A DNA stretch of 64,000 nt from Polynucleobacter sp. (lineage in GTDB: Bacteria > Pseudomonadota > Gammaproteobacteria > Burkholderiales > Burkholderiaceae). Of the stretch, positions 9,855 to 20,052 are shown piece by piece. The notes under the pieces were generated by a model that saw only the letters and a list, made by a program, of their open reading frames with translations, ran no database searches and was not told where the DNA came from. Every line of letters begins with the position of its first letter. Position 1 is the first letter of the stretch. Location of the stretch: contig JAHEBW010000004.1 of NCBI GenBank assembly GCA_024642065.1, positions 32,508 through 96,507 on the forward strand. Direction: 5' to 3'. Position numbers and translations under genes: made by a program.

Positions 9855-12236
9855 ATGACTAATCCTAACCATGCAAATGCATACGTTTTACCCTTTGAGG
9901 AATTACGCATGTCTGACGTTGAGTCAGTCGGCGGTAAAAATGCCTCACTAGGCGAAATGATTTCACAATTGAATGCTTCAGGTGTTCGTGTGCCGACAGG
10001 TTTTGCGACCACAGCTTTGGCTTTCCGTGAATTTCTGGTTCATAACAAATTAACTGAAAGAATTAATCAACGTTTAGATGCTTTGAACGTTGATGATGTC
10101 AAAGCTCTAGCCCAAGCTGGTGCCGAGATTCGCCGCTGGGTTGAAGAAGCCCCATTTCAAGATCTTCTTGAACAAGAGATTCGCCAAGCATTTAAGGTTT
10201 TGGATGCTGATGGCAAAGGTTCTTTTGCAGTTCGTTCTTCAGCTACTGCTGAAGATTTACCAGATGCTTCTTTCGCAGGACAACAAGAATCATTTTTGAA
10301 CGTTGTTGGTATAGATGATGTTTTGCATCGTATTCGTGAAGTTTTTGCTTCTCTTTATAACGATCGCGCTATCTCTTATCGTGTTCACAAGGGCTTTGCT
10401 CACGCTGAAGTGGCTTTATCTGCAGGCATTCAAAGAATGGTTCGCTCTGATAAAGCATCCTCTGGTGTGATGTTTACTCTAGATACAGAGTCTGGCTTCA
10501 AAGATGCTGTTTTTATTACATCTAGCTATGGTTTGGGTGAAACAGTTGTTCAGGGTGCAGTTAACCCCGACGAATTCTATGTGTTCAAACCAACCTTAGC
10601 TGCTGGTAAATACGCCATCATCCGCAGAAGCCTTGGTTCAAAACTAATTCAAATGCAATTTACGGCTCCTGGAGAGCAGGGCCGAGTCAAAACGGTGGAT
10701 GTTCCATTAGAGCAGCGTAATCGTTATTCCATTACTGATGATGATGTGGCTGAATTAGCTAAATACGCCATGATCATTGAAAAGCACTATGAGCGCCCAA
10801 TGGATATCGAGTGGGGCAAAGATGGTATCGATGGCAAGATTTATATTCTGCAGGCGCGCCCTGAGACTGTGAAAAGTCAGGCGCATGGCCAGGTAGAAAT
10901 GCGCTATAAGTTGAAAGGTAATTCAACTGTATTAACTACTGGTAGAGCTATTGGTCAAAAAATTGGTACAGGTACAGTTCGCGTTGTTAAAGATGCGAGC
11001 GAAATGGATCGCGTTCAACCTGGCGATGTTTTAGTAGCGGATATGACAGATCCTAATTGGGAGCCTGTGATGAAGCGAGCAGCTGCCATTGTGACTAACC
11101 GTGGTGGGCGTACCTGTCATGCTGCCATTATTGCGCGTGAATTAGGTGTGCCAGCAGTTGTTGGTTGTGCTGATGCCACGGATGTTCTTAAGGATGGTGC
11201 GGTTGTTACTGTGTCATGTGCTGAAGGTGATGAGGGTCGTATTTATGACGGCCCTATTGAAACAGAAGTCACTGAAGTCAGTCGCGGTGTTCTACCTGAG
11301 ATTCCTTTGAAGATCATGATGAACGTTGGTAACCCTCAGTTGGCTTTTGATTTCTGTCAAATCCCGAATGGCGGAGTTGGTTTAGCTCGTCTTGAATTTA
11401 TTATTAATAACAACATTGGCGTTCACCCGAAAGCTATTTTGGAGTATCCAAAAATTGATTTGGACCTTAAAAAAGCCGTGGAAAGCGTTGCTCGTGGCCA
11501 CGCTAGTCCTAAAGCTTTTTATGTTGATAAATTAGCTGAAGGTATTGCTACTATTGCTGCCGCTTTCTATCCAAAGCCAGTGATTGTTCGTATGTCAGAT
11601 TTCAAGTCAAATGAATACAAGAAGTTGATTGGTGGATCTCGTTACGAGCCAGATGAAGAAAATCCAATGCTTGGATTCCGTGGTGCTTCACGTTACATCT
11701 CTGAAGATTTTGCTGAAGCGTTTGCTATGGAATGTGAAGCGATGAAGCGTGTGCGTAATGACATGGGCTTAACCAACGTTGAAATCATGATTCCTTTTGT
11801 GCGTACTGTTCAGCAAGCAGAAAAGGTGATTGGTCTATTAGGTAAGCAGGGATTGAAGCGTGGTGAGAATGGTTTACGCGTCATTATGATGTGTGAAGTT
11901 CCATCTAATGCCATTCTGGCTGAGCAATTCCTTGAGCATTTTGATGGCTTCTCAATCGGATCTAACGATCTAACCCAATTAACTTTGGGTCTAGATCGAG
12001 ACTCTGGTATGGAATTGTTGGCGATTGATTTCGATGAGCGTGACCCAGCGGTTGAGTTCTTGATCGCTCGTGCCATTGACACCTGTATTGCTAAGGGCAA
12101 GTACATCGGTATTTGCGGTCAAGGACCTTCAGATCATCCTGACTTTGCTAAGTGGTTAATGGATAGGGGTATCAAATCTATCTCATTAAATCCTGATAGC
12201 GTTGTTGATACTTGGTCAATGCTTGCGAAGAAGTAA
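9855..12236 (+). CDS. ppsA: Phosphoenolpyruvate synthase (pyruvate, water dikinase)
   Basis: Gluconeogenic enzyme making PEP from pyruvate with ATP going to AMP and Pi. The 793-aa protein has an N-terminal ATP-grasp domain ([12 protein letters not shown] near 25; [22 protein letters not shown] near 123). The central swivelling domain carries the phospho-His in [14 protein letters not shown] (about 418-431), with the regulatory Thr next to it. The C-terminal PEP-binding TIM barrel has MCEVPSNAI and IGSNDLTQL. Length is typical. A divergent ppsR neighbour and a strong terminator downstream define a single-gene transcript. Confidence 0.97.
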   Translation: MTNPNHANAYVLPFEELRMSDVESVGGKNASLGEMISQLNASGVRVPTGFATTALAFREFLVHNKLTERINQRLDALNVDDVKALAQAGAEIRRWVEEAPFQDLLEQEIRQAFKVLDADGKGSFAVRSSATAEDLPDASFAGQQESFLNVVGIDDVLHRIREVFASLYNDRAISYRVHKGFAHAEVALSAGIQRMVRSDKASSGVMFTLDTESGFKDAVFITSSYGLGETVVQGAVNPDEFYVFKPTLAAGKYAIIRRSLGSKLIQMQFTAPGEQGRVKTVDVPLEQRNRYSITDDDVAELAKYAMIIEKHYERPMDIEWGKDGIDGKIYILQARPETVKSQAHGQVEMRYKLKGNSTVLTTGRAIGQKIGTGTVRVVKDASEMDRVQPGDVLVADMTDPNWEPVMKRAAAIVTNRGGRTCHAAIIARELGVPAVVGCADATDVLKDGAVVTVSCAEGDEGRIYDGPIETEVTEVSRGVLPEIPLKIMMNVGNPQLAFDFCQIPNGGVGLARLEFIINNNIGVHPKAILEYPKIDLDLKKAVESVARGHASPKAFYVDKLAEGIATIAAAFYPKPVIVRMSDFKSNEYKKLIGGSRYEPDEENPMLGFRGASRYISEDFAEAFAMECEAMKRVRNDMGLTNVEIMIPFVRTVQQAEKVIGLLGKQGLKRGENGLRVIMMCEVPSNAILAEQFLEHFDGFSIGSNDLTQLTLGLDRDSGMELLAIDFDERDPAVEFLIARAIDTCIAKGKYIGICGQGPSDHPDFAKWLMDRGIKSISLNPDSVVDTWSMLAKK

Positions 12237-12242
12237 TCCGTT

Positions 12243-12275
12243 ATCAGGCCAATAGATCTTGGCCTGATTTTTATT
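12243..12275 (+). terminator. Intrinsic terminator after ppsA
   Basis: Perfect 10-bp inverted repeat ATCAGGCCAA / TTGGCCTGAT (12243-12252, 12259-12268) with a 6-nt loop, followed by TTTTTATT. It starts 7 nt past the ppsA stop, a textbook rho-independent terminator that just touches the end of the convergent smpB gene. Confidence 0.9.
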
Positions 12276-12729
12276 CGCCTAGCTTAGAGCCCGAACGCAT
12301 GATTCGGGCTTTTTCAATTTGCCAGTCGCGATCTTTGGTGGCTTCGCGTTTGTCATGCTGTTTTTTGCCTCGACCGAGTCCAATTTCACACTTAACGCGA
12401 CCTTTGCTGAAGTGCAAATTAAGAGGAACCAAGGTGTAACCTTTTTGCTCAACTTTACCAATGAGCTTCTTGATCTCTACGGCATTCAGTAAGAGTTTTT
12501 TAGTTCTGCCCGGGTCAGCTAAGACGTGGGTGGATGCAGAAATAAGGGCGCTGATGTGACAGCCAATCAAATAAATTTCAGCATCTCGAATGACAACGTA
12601 AGCTTCTTTGATTTGGGCGCGACCTTCCCGGATGGCTTTTACTTCCCATCCCTGTAGAACCATGCCGGCTTCAAAGCGCTCTTCAATGAAATAATCAAAG
12701 AAGGCTTTTTTGTTATCAATGATGCTCAT
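12271..12729 (-). CDS. smpB: SsrA-binding protein SmpB
   Basis: Binds tmRNA and delivers it to stalled ribosomes for trans-translation. The 152-aa product contains the conserved core [24 protein letters not shown] and [32 protein letters not shown], and a basic C-terminal tail (KARIMR) that mimics a codon-anticodon helix. It is divergent from ratA (27-bp gap), a common proteobacterial neighbourhood. The end of the gene also encodes an inverted repeat at 12290-12312 in plus-strand terminator orientation. Confidence 0.97.
   Translation of the reverse strand: MSIIDNKKAFFDYFIEERFEAGMVLQGWEVKAIREGRAQIKEAYVVIRDAEIYLIGCHISALISASTHVLADPGRTKKLLLNAVEIKKLIGKVEQKGYTLVPLNLHFSKGRVKCEIGLGRGKKQHDKREATKDRDWQIEKARIMRSGSKLGE
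12290..12317 (+). terminator. Second hairpin with U-tract inside smpB 3' end
   Basis: AGCCCGAA / TTCGGGCT (12290-12297, 12305-12312) encloses a 7-nt loop and is followed by TTTTTC in the plus direction. It could back up the ppsA terminator against read-through into smpB antisense. It lies wholly in smpB coding sequence, so coding constraint alone may explain part of it. Confidence 0.5.
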
Positions 12730-12756
12730 ATATATTTATCGTTAGAATGCGAGATT

Positions 12757-13191
12757 ATGGCAGACGTATTTAAGACTGTGCTGATTCAGCACTCCGCAGA
12801 GCGGATGTATAACTTGGTGATTGATGTTGCCAAGTATCCGGATTTCCTCCCATGGTGCGGCGGAGTTGAGGTCTTTGAGCAAACTGACGAAGTTTTGGAT
12901 GCCAAAGTACATATTAAATTTAAGGGTATTAACCAGTTTTTCCATACCAGGAATGCCAATACAAGGCCATCAGCCATTGATATGGCGTTCGTTGATGGTC
13001 CCTTCAAGAAATTTCATGGTCATTGGAAGTTTGTATCTTTGCGTGATGATGCCTGTAAAGTTGAGTTTCAACTGCATTATGAGTTTGAGAGTATTTTTCT
13101 AGAAAAGATTATCGGGCCAGTGTTCGGCATGATTGCCGGTACTTTTGTCGATGGTTTTGTTAAGAGGGCGGATCAGTTATATGGCAACTAA
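12757..13191 (+). CDS. ratA: RatA/Coq10-family START-domain protein
   Basis: Member of the polyketide cyclase/START family that includes RatA, reported in E. coli to impair 70S assembly, and Coq10-like ubiquinone-binding proteins. The 144-aa protein starts MADVFKTVLIQHSAERMYNLV and includes YPDFLPWCGGVEV, and ends with GMIAGTFVDGFVKRADQLYG, all family hallmarks. Location between divergent smpB and downstream rnfH (RatB) is the conserved smpB-ratA-ratB order. Whether it is a toxin or a quinone chaperone here cannot be told from sequence. Confidence 0.9.
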   Translation: MADVFKTVLIQHSAERMYNLVIDVAKYPDFLPWCGGVEVFEQTDEVLDAKVHIKFKGINQFFHTRNANTRPSAIDMAFVDGPFKKFHGHWKFVSLRDDACKVEFQLHYEFESIFLEKIIGPVFGMIAGTFVDGFVKRADQLYGN

Positions 13192-13531
13192 GCTTCATAT
13201 TTTGGTCTGCGATGCCCGTCAAGGGGACCCTGTTCTCAAAGACTTTACTTGGGAGCCCAGAGATTCTGCTCCAACTGTTGGACAAGTTTTGATGGCTTTA
13301 GGGGTTGCCGACTCACCCACAGACCCAAAAATTGCCAGAAAAGGTTGTTTTGGGGTTTTTGGCAAGCGTAAAGACTGGGATGCTCCCATCTATGATGGGG
13401 ACCGACTTGAGCTTTACAGTGAGCTTCTAGTAGACCCTATGGCTGCACGCCGTAAAAAGGCCAATAAAGACCTAGATGCAAGGCTTCAAGCGAAAGCAGC
13501 GTCAAAAAAAGGGCGTTTTTCAGGCAAATAA
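13181..13531 (+). CDS. rnfH: RnfH/RatB-family ubiquitin-like-fold protein
   Basis: Small beta-grasp (UPF0125) protein of uncertain function. The ATG at 13181 gives 116 aa starting MATKLHILVCDAR; it overlaps the end of ratA by 11 nt and is preferred over an upstream start at 13133. The core has KIARKGCFGVFGKRKDWDAPIYDGDRLELYSELLVDPMAARRKK, the family signature, and a Lys/Arg-rich tail (about 88-116). The name comes from rnf clusters, but no rnf genes are near; the ratA association is the conserved context. Confidence 0.88.
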   Translation: MATKLHILVCDARQGDPVLKDFTWEPRDSAPTVGQVLMALGVADSPTDPKIARKGCFGVFGKRKDWDAPIYDGDRLELYSELLVDPMAARRKKANKDLDARLQAKAASKKGRFSGK

Positions 13532-13535
13532 TCAT

Positions 13536-15038
<1,503 letters not shown>

Positions 15039-15062
15039 TCAGCCCATTTACTTAGGACTACC

Positions 15063-16670
15063 GTGCACGACAAGATTTTAATTTTGGATTTTGGGTCACA
15101 AGTGACCCAATTGATTGCTAGACGCGTTCGTGATGCACGTGTTTATTCAGAAATTCATCCGTATGATGTTGACCCTTCTTTTATCGAAAAATTCGTTAAA
15201 GAAAATGGCTGTAAGGGCATTATTTTGTCAGGTGGTCCAAGCTCAGTAACAGAAGGTGACACACCACGTGCACCTGAAGTTGTTTTTAATCTAGGTGTTC
15301 CTGTTTTAGGTATATGCTACGGCATGCAAACGATGGCAGCTCAATTGGGCGGCCAAGTTGCAACAGCGGAATCTTTAGGGAAGTCTCGCGAATTTGGTTA
15401 CGCAGAAGTACGTGCTCGTGGCCACACAAAACTTTTAGAAAATATCCAAGATTTCACAACACCTGAAGGTCATGGGATGTTAAAGGTTTGGATGAGTCAT
15501 GGTGATTCAGTTACTGAATTGCCTGCTGGATTTAAATTAATGGCATCTACCGATTCATGTCCGATCGCTGGCATGGCTGATGAAGATCGTCGTTTTTATG
15601 CTGTTCAATTCCACCCAGAAGTAACCCACACAGTTTTAGGTACAGCCTTGTTAGAACGTTTTGTTCATCAAATTTGTGCTTGTGGCACAGATTGGGTTAT
15701 GGGTGATTACATTGCAGAAGCTGTCGCTTCTATACGTCAACAAGTGGGCAGTGATGAAGTTATTTTGGGTTTATCTGGCGGCGTTGATTCCAGTGTTGCT
15801 GCTGCTTTGATTCACAAAGCAATCGGCAAACAACTCACTTGCGTATTCGTAGATCACGGCTTACTTCGTTTAGACGAAGGTAAGATGGTCATGGAGATGT
15901 TTGGCAAAAACTTAGGTGTCAAAGTTATCCATGTCGATGCAACAGCGCAATTCATGGGTGAATTAGCGGGTGTTTCTGACCCTGAAGCTAAACGCAAGAT
16001 TATCGGAAAAGAGTTTGTTGAAGTTTTCCAAAGAGAATCTGCAAAAATTGAAAATGTTAAATGGTTAGCCCAAGGCACCATTTATCCTGATGTGATTGAG
16101 TCTGCAGGTAAGGGTAAAAAGGGCGCACATACTATTAAGAGTCACCACAACGTTGGTGGTTTGCCCGATGATATGAAGCTTCAATTACTTGAGCCGCTTC
16201 GTGAGTTATTCAAAGATGAGGTTCGCGCACTAGGCGTTGCCTTAGGTTTACCTCATGAGATGGTTTATCGCCATCCATTCCCAGGACCGGGTTTGGGTGT
16301 TCGTATTCTTGGTGAAGTTAAAAAAGAATTTGCTGATTTGCTTCGCAGAGCCGATGCTATCTTTATTGAAGAGTTACGCTCAACCATTGATACAGCTAGT
16401 GGAAAATCTTGGTACGACTTAACAAGTCAGGCCTTTGCTGTTTTCCTACCAGTTAAATCGGTTGGGGTGATGGGCGATGGCCGCACCTACGAATATGTCG
16501 TTGCTTTACGCGCCGTTCAAACGCAAGACTTTATGACGGCTCATTGGGCGCATTTACCTCATGAATTATTAGGTAAGGTTTCCAATCGAATTATTAATGA
16601 AGTGCGTGGCATTAACCGTGTTGTGTATGACATCAGCGGTAAACCACCAGCAACCATTGAGTGGGAGTAG
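15063..16670 (+). CDS. guaA: GMP synthase (glutamine-hydrolysing)
   Basis: Aminates XMP to GMP using glutamine and ATP. The 535-aa protein (GTG start, [13 protein letters not shown]) has an N-terminal class I glutaminase domain with the nucleophile in GICYGMQTM (Cys near 86). The ATP-pyrophosphatase P-loop [11 protein letters not shown] lies near 237. The C-terminal dimerisation domain ends PPATIEWE. The final codons double as the left attachment site of a genomic island. Because the same four residues plus stop recur at 29939-29953, the present 3' end was probably supplied by the island and restores an intact protein. Confidence 0.98.
   Translation: MHDKILILDFGSQVTQLIARRVRDARVYSEIHPYDVDPSFIEKFVKENGCKGIILSGGPSSVTEGDTPRAPEVVFNLGVPVLGICYGMQTMAAQLGGQVATAESLGKSREFGYAEVRARGHTKLLENIQDFTTPEGHGMLKVWMSHGDSVTELPAGFKLMASTDSCPIAGMADEDRRFYAVQFHPEVTHTVLGTALLERFVHQICACGTDWVMGDYIAEAVASIRQQVGSDEVILGLSGGVDSSVAAALIHKAIGKQLTCVFVDHGLLRLDEGKMVMEMFGKNLGVKVIHVDATAQFMGELAGVSDPEAKRKIIGKEFVEVFQRESAKIENVKWLAQGTIYPDVIESAGKGKKGAHTIKSHHNVGGLPDDMKLQLLEPLRELFKDEVRALGVALGLPHEMVYRHPFPGPGLGVRILGEVKKEFADLLRRADAIFIEELRSTIDTASGKSWYDLTSQAFAVFLPVKSVGVMGDGRTYEYVVALRAVQTQDFMTAHWAHLPHELLGKVSNRIINEVRGINRVVYDISGKPPATIEWE
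16656..16669 (+). repeat. attL, left attachment repeat within guaA
   Basis: ATTGAGTGGGAGTA, identical to attR except at position 12 (G here, A at the right). It covers the last four guaA codons and two bases of the stop. Confidence 0.85.
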
Positions 16671-16680
16671 TTTTTGCAAC

Positions 16681-16822
16681 GTAAGTTGTTGATTTATATA
16701 GATTTACAACTTACACAAAAGTGACACAAGCTTAAATAAGTTCTTGATTTTATTGGGCGTAGGTTTTACAGTTGCACGTAAACCTACACAAAGAAGCAAC
16801 TATTGGTTTTCGTAGTTGCTTC
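16681..16822. repeat. Three inverted repeats and arm-type repeats beside attL
   Basis: Between guaA and the integrase ATG lie three perfect inverted repeats: GTAAGTTGT/ACAACTTAC (16681-16689, 16706-16714), GTAGGTTT/AAACCTAC (16759-16766, 16780-16787) and GAAGCAACTA/TAGTTGCTTC (16793-16802, 16813-16822). TAAGTTGTTGA (16682-16692) recurs at 29901-29911. CACAAAAGTGACAC (16714-16727) recurs with one change at 29869-29882. Motifs repeated near both ends fit integrase or excisionase arm sites. The third inverted repeat may also shape the integrase mRNA leader. Confidence 0.65.
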
Positions 16823-16832
16823 AGTACCCAAA

Positions 16833-18161
16833 ATGCCACTTAAAAAAACTGAATACAACGAAGACGAGATAGCAATATTTGACGAAGCTGTCATATACAA
16901 GCGCGGTGAATACTGGCAGATGCGTATGTGGTTGGCTATGGAAAAGAAGTACGCACGTTTCAGTCTACGCACAAGAAATAGAGATACGGCTGAGGCAAAA
17001 GCTAAGAAGCAATATCACGAGCTAAAAGCTGCTGAGCTGGGTGGTAGAACGTATTTCTCGCTAACAACAAAACAAGGCGTTGCCATGTATCTAGAGCAAC
17101 GCATGAAAGACGTTAAGGCTGAAATTATTGTTATTGGCAGGTACAAAACGATAGCAACGCATTTGGAGCATTGGCTTAAATATATTGGCAAAGACGCGAA
17201 GCTAAAAGAGCTGAACAGGACAGACTGTGAAAATTACTTTAGCGAGCGTCGTCAAACCAAAAAGCGAAACGACATAAAAATCAGTCAATCAACTATTGTT
17301 AACGAACAAAGCAGTATCAATGCAATGTTGTCGTGGTTGTTTAAGAAAAACGAGACTTACATTGAGTCTTTTGATTTCAAGAAATTGAAGCCAATTGATG
17401 CTGGCGACTTGGCTTTGAAGCGTCCAATCTTTACAAAAGATGAGCTTGCAAAGATTTCTGAAATATTAAGCCAGTACGTTCGTGAACCAGCAGATGACAA
17501 GAACGATAAGAATAACGCTACCAAGGCGGTCTGCGGATACTTCAATGGAGTATCAATGCTTACCGGTATGCGCCGAGGCGAAATGCTGCAATTAAAGTGG
17601 AGTGACATAAGCTTTAAAGAAAGTGAACATCAAGTTCGCGTTAATAACGGGAAGTTTGTTGATGCCCTTATCTTTATCACTGTTCGTGGTGCCATAAGTA
17701 AAGTTAGGCGAACGCGGCAATTTATGGTTAGTGATGATGGATATATTTACGGATTACTTTATCTAGCTGCAAAGCGCATCAAATTTAAGGATTTGCCAGC
17801 TACTTACTCAAGTAAAGCCGAAAGCTTTATGATAAAAAATATACATGCAATACAGGCAATCATTCGAAATGATTTGATTTTTAGTATTGATGGGGAAACG
17901 CCGATTACACCTCGTGCAATCTACGTGCATTTTGATAACTTGCTGGAGCGAGCAAAAATTCAAGATGTGGCTGAGCGCGGAATAGTGCATTACAGCTTTA
18001 GACACTCCTTCATTACACACAAGGTAAACAGTGGGCTTAACTTAATGACGGTTGCTGAAATGGCTGGGACAAGCGTAGCGCAAATTGAAAAAACGTATTA
18101 CCGCACTACACGTGAAAAAATGAAAGCAAACGCACTAAGTGATTACTATATTGTGAGCTGA
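16833..18161 (+). CDS. Tyrosine-type site-specific integrase of the island
   Basis: Likely catalyses integration and excision at guaA. The ATG at 16833 gives 442 aa (MPLKKTEYNED); an upstream TTG would place the start inside a hairpin. The N-terminal part (about 15-80) suits an arm-binding domain and about 90-190 a core-binding helical domain. The catalytic domain shows Arg in TGMRRGEML, Lys/Arg in ISKVRRTRQF, and YSFRHSFIT, where Tyr replaces the usual first His of HxxR. MAGTSVAQIEKTYYR follows with the nucleophilic Tyr. The Tyr and MAGTS variants resemble a known integrase subgroup. Position next to attL supports the role. Confidence 0.9.
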   Translation: MPLKKTEYNEDEIAIFDEAVIYKRGEYWQMRMWLAMEKKYARFSLRTRNRDTAEAKAKKQYHELKAAELGGRTYFSLTTKQGVAMYLEQRMKDVKAEIIVIGRYKTIATHLEHWLKYIGKDAKLKELNRTDCENYFSERRQTKKRNDIKISQSTIVNEQSSINAMLSWLFKKNETYIESFDFKKLKPIDAGDLALKRPIFTKDELAKISEILSQYVREPADDKNDKNNATKAVCGYFNGVSMLTGMRRGEMLQLKWSDISFKESEHQVRVNNGKFVDALIFITVRGAISKVRRTRQFMVSDDGYIYGLLYLAAKRIKFKDLPATYSSKAESFMIKNIHAIQAIIRNDLIFSIDGETPITPRAIYVHFDNLLERAKIQDVAERGIVHYSFRHSFITHKVNSGLNLMTVAEMAGTSVAQIEKTYYRTTREKMKANALSDYYIVS

Positions 18162-18191
18162 GGCATCGCACGTAACTAAAAATTCATTTGT

Positions 18192-18761
18192 TTATACAAG
18201 CTCTACTGCGTTACGAAGTACTCCAGGACGCAGGTCGATGTATCGTTGAGTGGTTGCCATGTTTGCGTGTCCAGCTAACGCCATCATCACGCGAACGCTG
18301 ACACCTTTTTCTGCTAAGTTAGTTAGGAAACCTCTGCGGCCGCTGTGGCTGCTTGCACCATCAAAACCTGCATTTCGGTAAATCCCGTTCACAACTTGTG
18401 TCAGTGAGTTCGCCGTAAACCCTACGCTTCTTTGTGTAGCGAACAAGAGCTGCTTGGTGTCACGAACCCGAACAGTGAGCATGTAAGCAGTCAACTCGCT
18501 GCGCATACGGTCATTTAGTAAAACGCTACGACTGCGATTGCCCTTAGTTTGTGCAGCACTCAAGTTGATTTCATCGCGAACTGTTCCATCGCTCGCAAGT
18601 ACATCACAAACACGTACAGCAGCCACTTCTCCAATGCGCATCCCAGCTAAGTGCGTAAGTAGCAGAATTGCGCGATTGCGTGTCGCGTTCTTAGTTGTTT
18701 TCACAAAATCTAGCAAGCGTTGCAGCTCACGTTCGTTTAGTGTTTTGGCTTGCTTGGACAT
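18192..18761 (-). CDS. Small, catalytic-domain-only tyrosine recombinase
   Basis: Phage-integrase-family enzyme of only 189 aa from the ATG at 18761, which has AAAGGTG upstream; longer readings of the frame add unlikely sequence. All catalytic residues are visible: Arg in GMRIGEV, Lys in TKGNRSR, HSGRR (HxxR), GHANM (His) and RYID (Tyr). No room remains for an N-terminal core-binding domain. FimB/FimE inversion enzymes share this compact build, as do many orphan recombinases on mobile elements. It converges on the integrase (30-bp gap). Its target is unknown; nearby inverted repeats at 18874-18934 and the cassette-flanking repeats are candidates. Confidence 0.85.
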   Translation of the reverse strand: MSKQAKTLNERELQRLLDFVKTTKNATRNRAILLLTHLAGMRIGEVAAVRVCDVLASDGTVRDEINLSAAQTKGNRSRSVLLNDRMRSELTAYMLTVRVRDTKQLLFATQRSVGFTANSLTQVVNGIYRNAGFDGASSHSGRRGFLTNLAEKGVSVRVMMALAGHANMATTQRYIDLRPGVLRNAVELV

Positions 18762-19152
18762 TTGCACCTTTCGCGTTGCTATTAAAAAAGTGCATTTAGT
18801 ATGTTTTCGTATGTGCAAAATTCCTACCCCTTTTTTGCCTCGCACAGACCTCAATAAAAACAACAGGTTATGCGCACTGAGCATGTTTTATGTAATTTAT
18901 GCTCAGTGCTATTTAGCCAAATCGCGTGGCTAAACTGCCACGAAAACGGGTAGAGCTACTAGCAAGCCCTACAAGCGTTTTTGCTGCTTAGGGTTGGCTT
19001 GGGTAGCTGGGCTGAGGCTTGCGCAGCGTATAGGGCTTGTAAAGCAGTAGTCTTGCGTTAAAAAGGGTTGCAGTACCCAATAAATCAACTGCGCAAAAAG
19101 TTGCAGGGGAGTACTTATGCTTTCTGGGTGGTGATTTCTTGACCCCATATCA
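18762..19152. other. 391-bp gene-free, repeat-rich region
   Basis: No convincing gene. It holds the recombinase promoter side and a cluster of inverted repeats: GCACTGAGCAT/ATGCTCAGTGC (18874-18884, 18899-18909), TTTAGCCA/TGGCTAAA (18912-18919, 18927-18934) and CAAGCCCTA/TAGGGCTTG (18963-18971, 19031-19039). GGCTTG occurs three times between 18996 and 19039. Such a cluster could be a recombination site, an origin of transfer or replication, or a regulatory region. Sequence alone does not decide. Confidence 0.6.
18874..18934. repeat. Two adjacent perfect stem-loops
   Basis: An 11-bp inverted repeat with 14-nt loop (18874-18909) is followed 2 nt later by an 8-bp inverted repeat with 7-nt loop (18912-18934). 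They lie about 110 bp upstream of the small recombinase start. Neither carries a T-tract, so they do not look like terminators. Confidence 0.7.
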
Positions 19153-19173
19153 AGCGTTACTTAAGTAACACTT
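19153..19173 (+). repeat. 21-bp inverted repeat, left boundary of the restriction cassette
   Basis: Centred on the perfect 14-bp palindrome GTTACTTAAGTAAC (19156-19169). The full 21 bp recur in inverted orientation at 27374-27394. This copy lies 64 bp upstream of the ribbon-helix-helix gene, so it might also act as an operator. Confidence 0.85.
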
Positions 19174-19237
19174 GAAACTAGTTATCAAATTCGTTTCTTA
19201 TGGTAAAGTGGATACACATTGGAGACACGGGGGTTCT

Positions 19238-19426
19238 ATGAAAGATGCAGGGATGCGTATACGTGTTGAGCAAGATTTGCGAGAAGATTTTATTTCTGCT
19301 TGCCAAACTCAACACACGCCTGCAGCGCAGGTACTTCGCCAGTTTATGCGTGGCTACGTTGAGCAGTTCAAAGCTAGCTCACCCAAACTTAAAGTTGAAA
19401 CCAAGAATAAAAAGGCTGCGGGGTAA
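19238..19426 (+). CDS. Ribbon-helix-helix (CopG/Arc-like) small protein
   Basis: 62 aa from the ATG at 19238, chosen because GGGGG lies 7 nt upstream. The N-terminal half reads MRIRVEQDLREDFISACQ then TPAAQVLRQFMRGYVEQF, the beta-strand plus two-helix pattern of ribbon-helix-helix DNA-binding proteins; the tail is Lys-rich. It is first in the operon and ends 2 nt before the next gene. It could be an autoregulator binding the nearby palindrome, or an antitoxin-like protein, but no matching toxin family is seen. Function is inferred from fold only. Confidence 0.7.
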   Translation: MKDAGMRIRVEQDLREDFISACQTQHTPAAQVLRQFMRGYVEQFKASSPKLKVETKNKKAAG

Positions 19427-19428
19427 CT

Positions 19429-20052
19429 ATGGCTGAAATCGTTTACGTGCTTACTAATGAAGCAATGGATGGGTTGGTGAAAATTGGCAGAACAACTACA
19501 AGTGTTGAGCAGCGCATCAAAGAGCTAGACAACACCAGTACCCCTCTGCCATTCCAATGTTTTTTTGCTGGTGAAGTGGGAGATTCGACTTATGTTGAGG
19601 CACACCTACACAAAGCATTCGCTGACAAACGTGTCCGAAACAATCGAGAGTTCTTTCGTGTAGACCCAAATCAAGTTCGTGCCGCAATCATGATTGCTAG
19701 TCCCAAAGACGTTACACCGCGAACAGACGTAGTGGTTGATGCTAGTGATGTGCAGGCGTTGCAAAAAGCAGCAGTGGCGCAGGATAGGCGTTCAAGACTT
19801 AAATTCAGTGAACTAAACATACCTGTCGGAGCTACTCTTGTTTTTGTAAAAGATGATGCAGTTACATGCACAGTTGTTGCAAACGGTGAGGTGAATTTCT
19901 ATAACCAAATCATGTCGCCAAGTAAAGCCGCATTATTGGCAACCCAAAAGATGGGTTACAAATGGGCAGCTGTAAGTGGTAGTGATTACTGGAAATTTGA
20001 AGATGAGACATTGACAGCTCGACGTTTGCGCTTGGAGGATGAGCAAGACTAA
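19429..20052 (+). CDS. GIY-YIG-type nuclease with DUF4357/RAMA-like C-terminal domain
   Basis: The 207-aa protein has an N-terminal T5orf172/MUG113-like GIY-YIG domain: IVYVLTNEAMDGLVKIGRT, a YVEAHLHKAF segment carrying the probable metal-binding Glu, and REFFRV. The C-terminal part (about 125-200) includes IPVGATLVFVKDDAVTC, SPSKAALLA and SDYWKFEDETL. It resembles DUF4357/RAMA-type domains that accompany restriction enzymes and are thought to read DNA modification. It may nick or scan DNA for the restriction operon. It overlaps the SNF2 gene by 14 nt, suggesting translational coupling. Domain calls are by eye. Confidence 0.78.
   Translation: MAEIVYVLTNEAMDGLVKIGRTTTSVEQRIKELDNTSTPLPFQCFFAGEVGDSTYVEAHLHKAFADKRVRNNREFFRVDPNQVRAAIMIASPKDVTPRTDVVVDASDVQALQKAAVAQDRRSRLKFSELNIPVGATLVFVKDDAVTCTVVANGEVNFYNQIMSPSKAALLATQKMGYKWAAVSGSDYWKFEDETLTARRLRLEDEQD

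Noticed and set aside
17805..17822. TTACTCAAGTAA, a near match to the cassette palindrome core
   Set aside because: One mismatch, lies inside integrase coding sequence, and does not share the outer bases of the 21-bp repeats.
18538..18933. Plus-strand frame of 131 codons opposite the small recombinase
   Set aside because: Ser/Arg-rich shadow of a gene whose catalytic motifs are intact on the minus strand.
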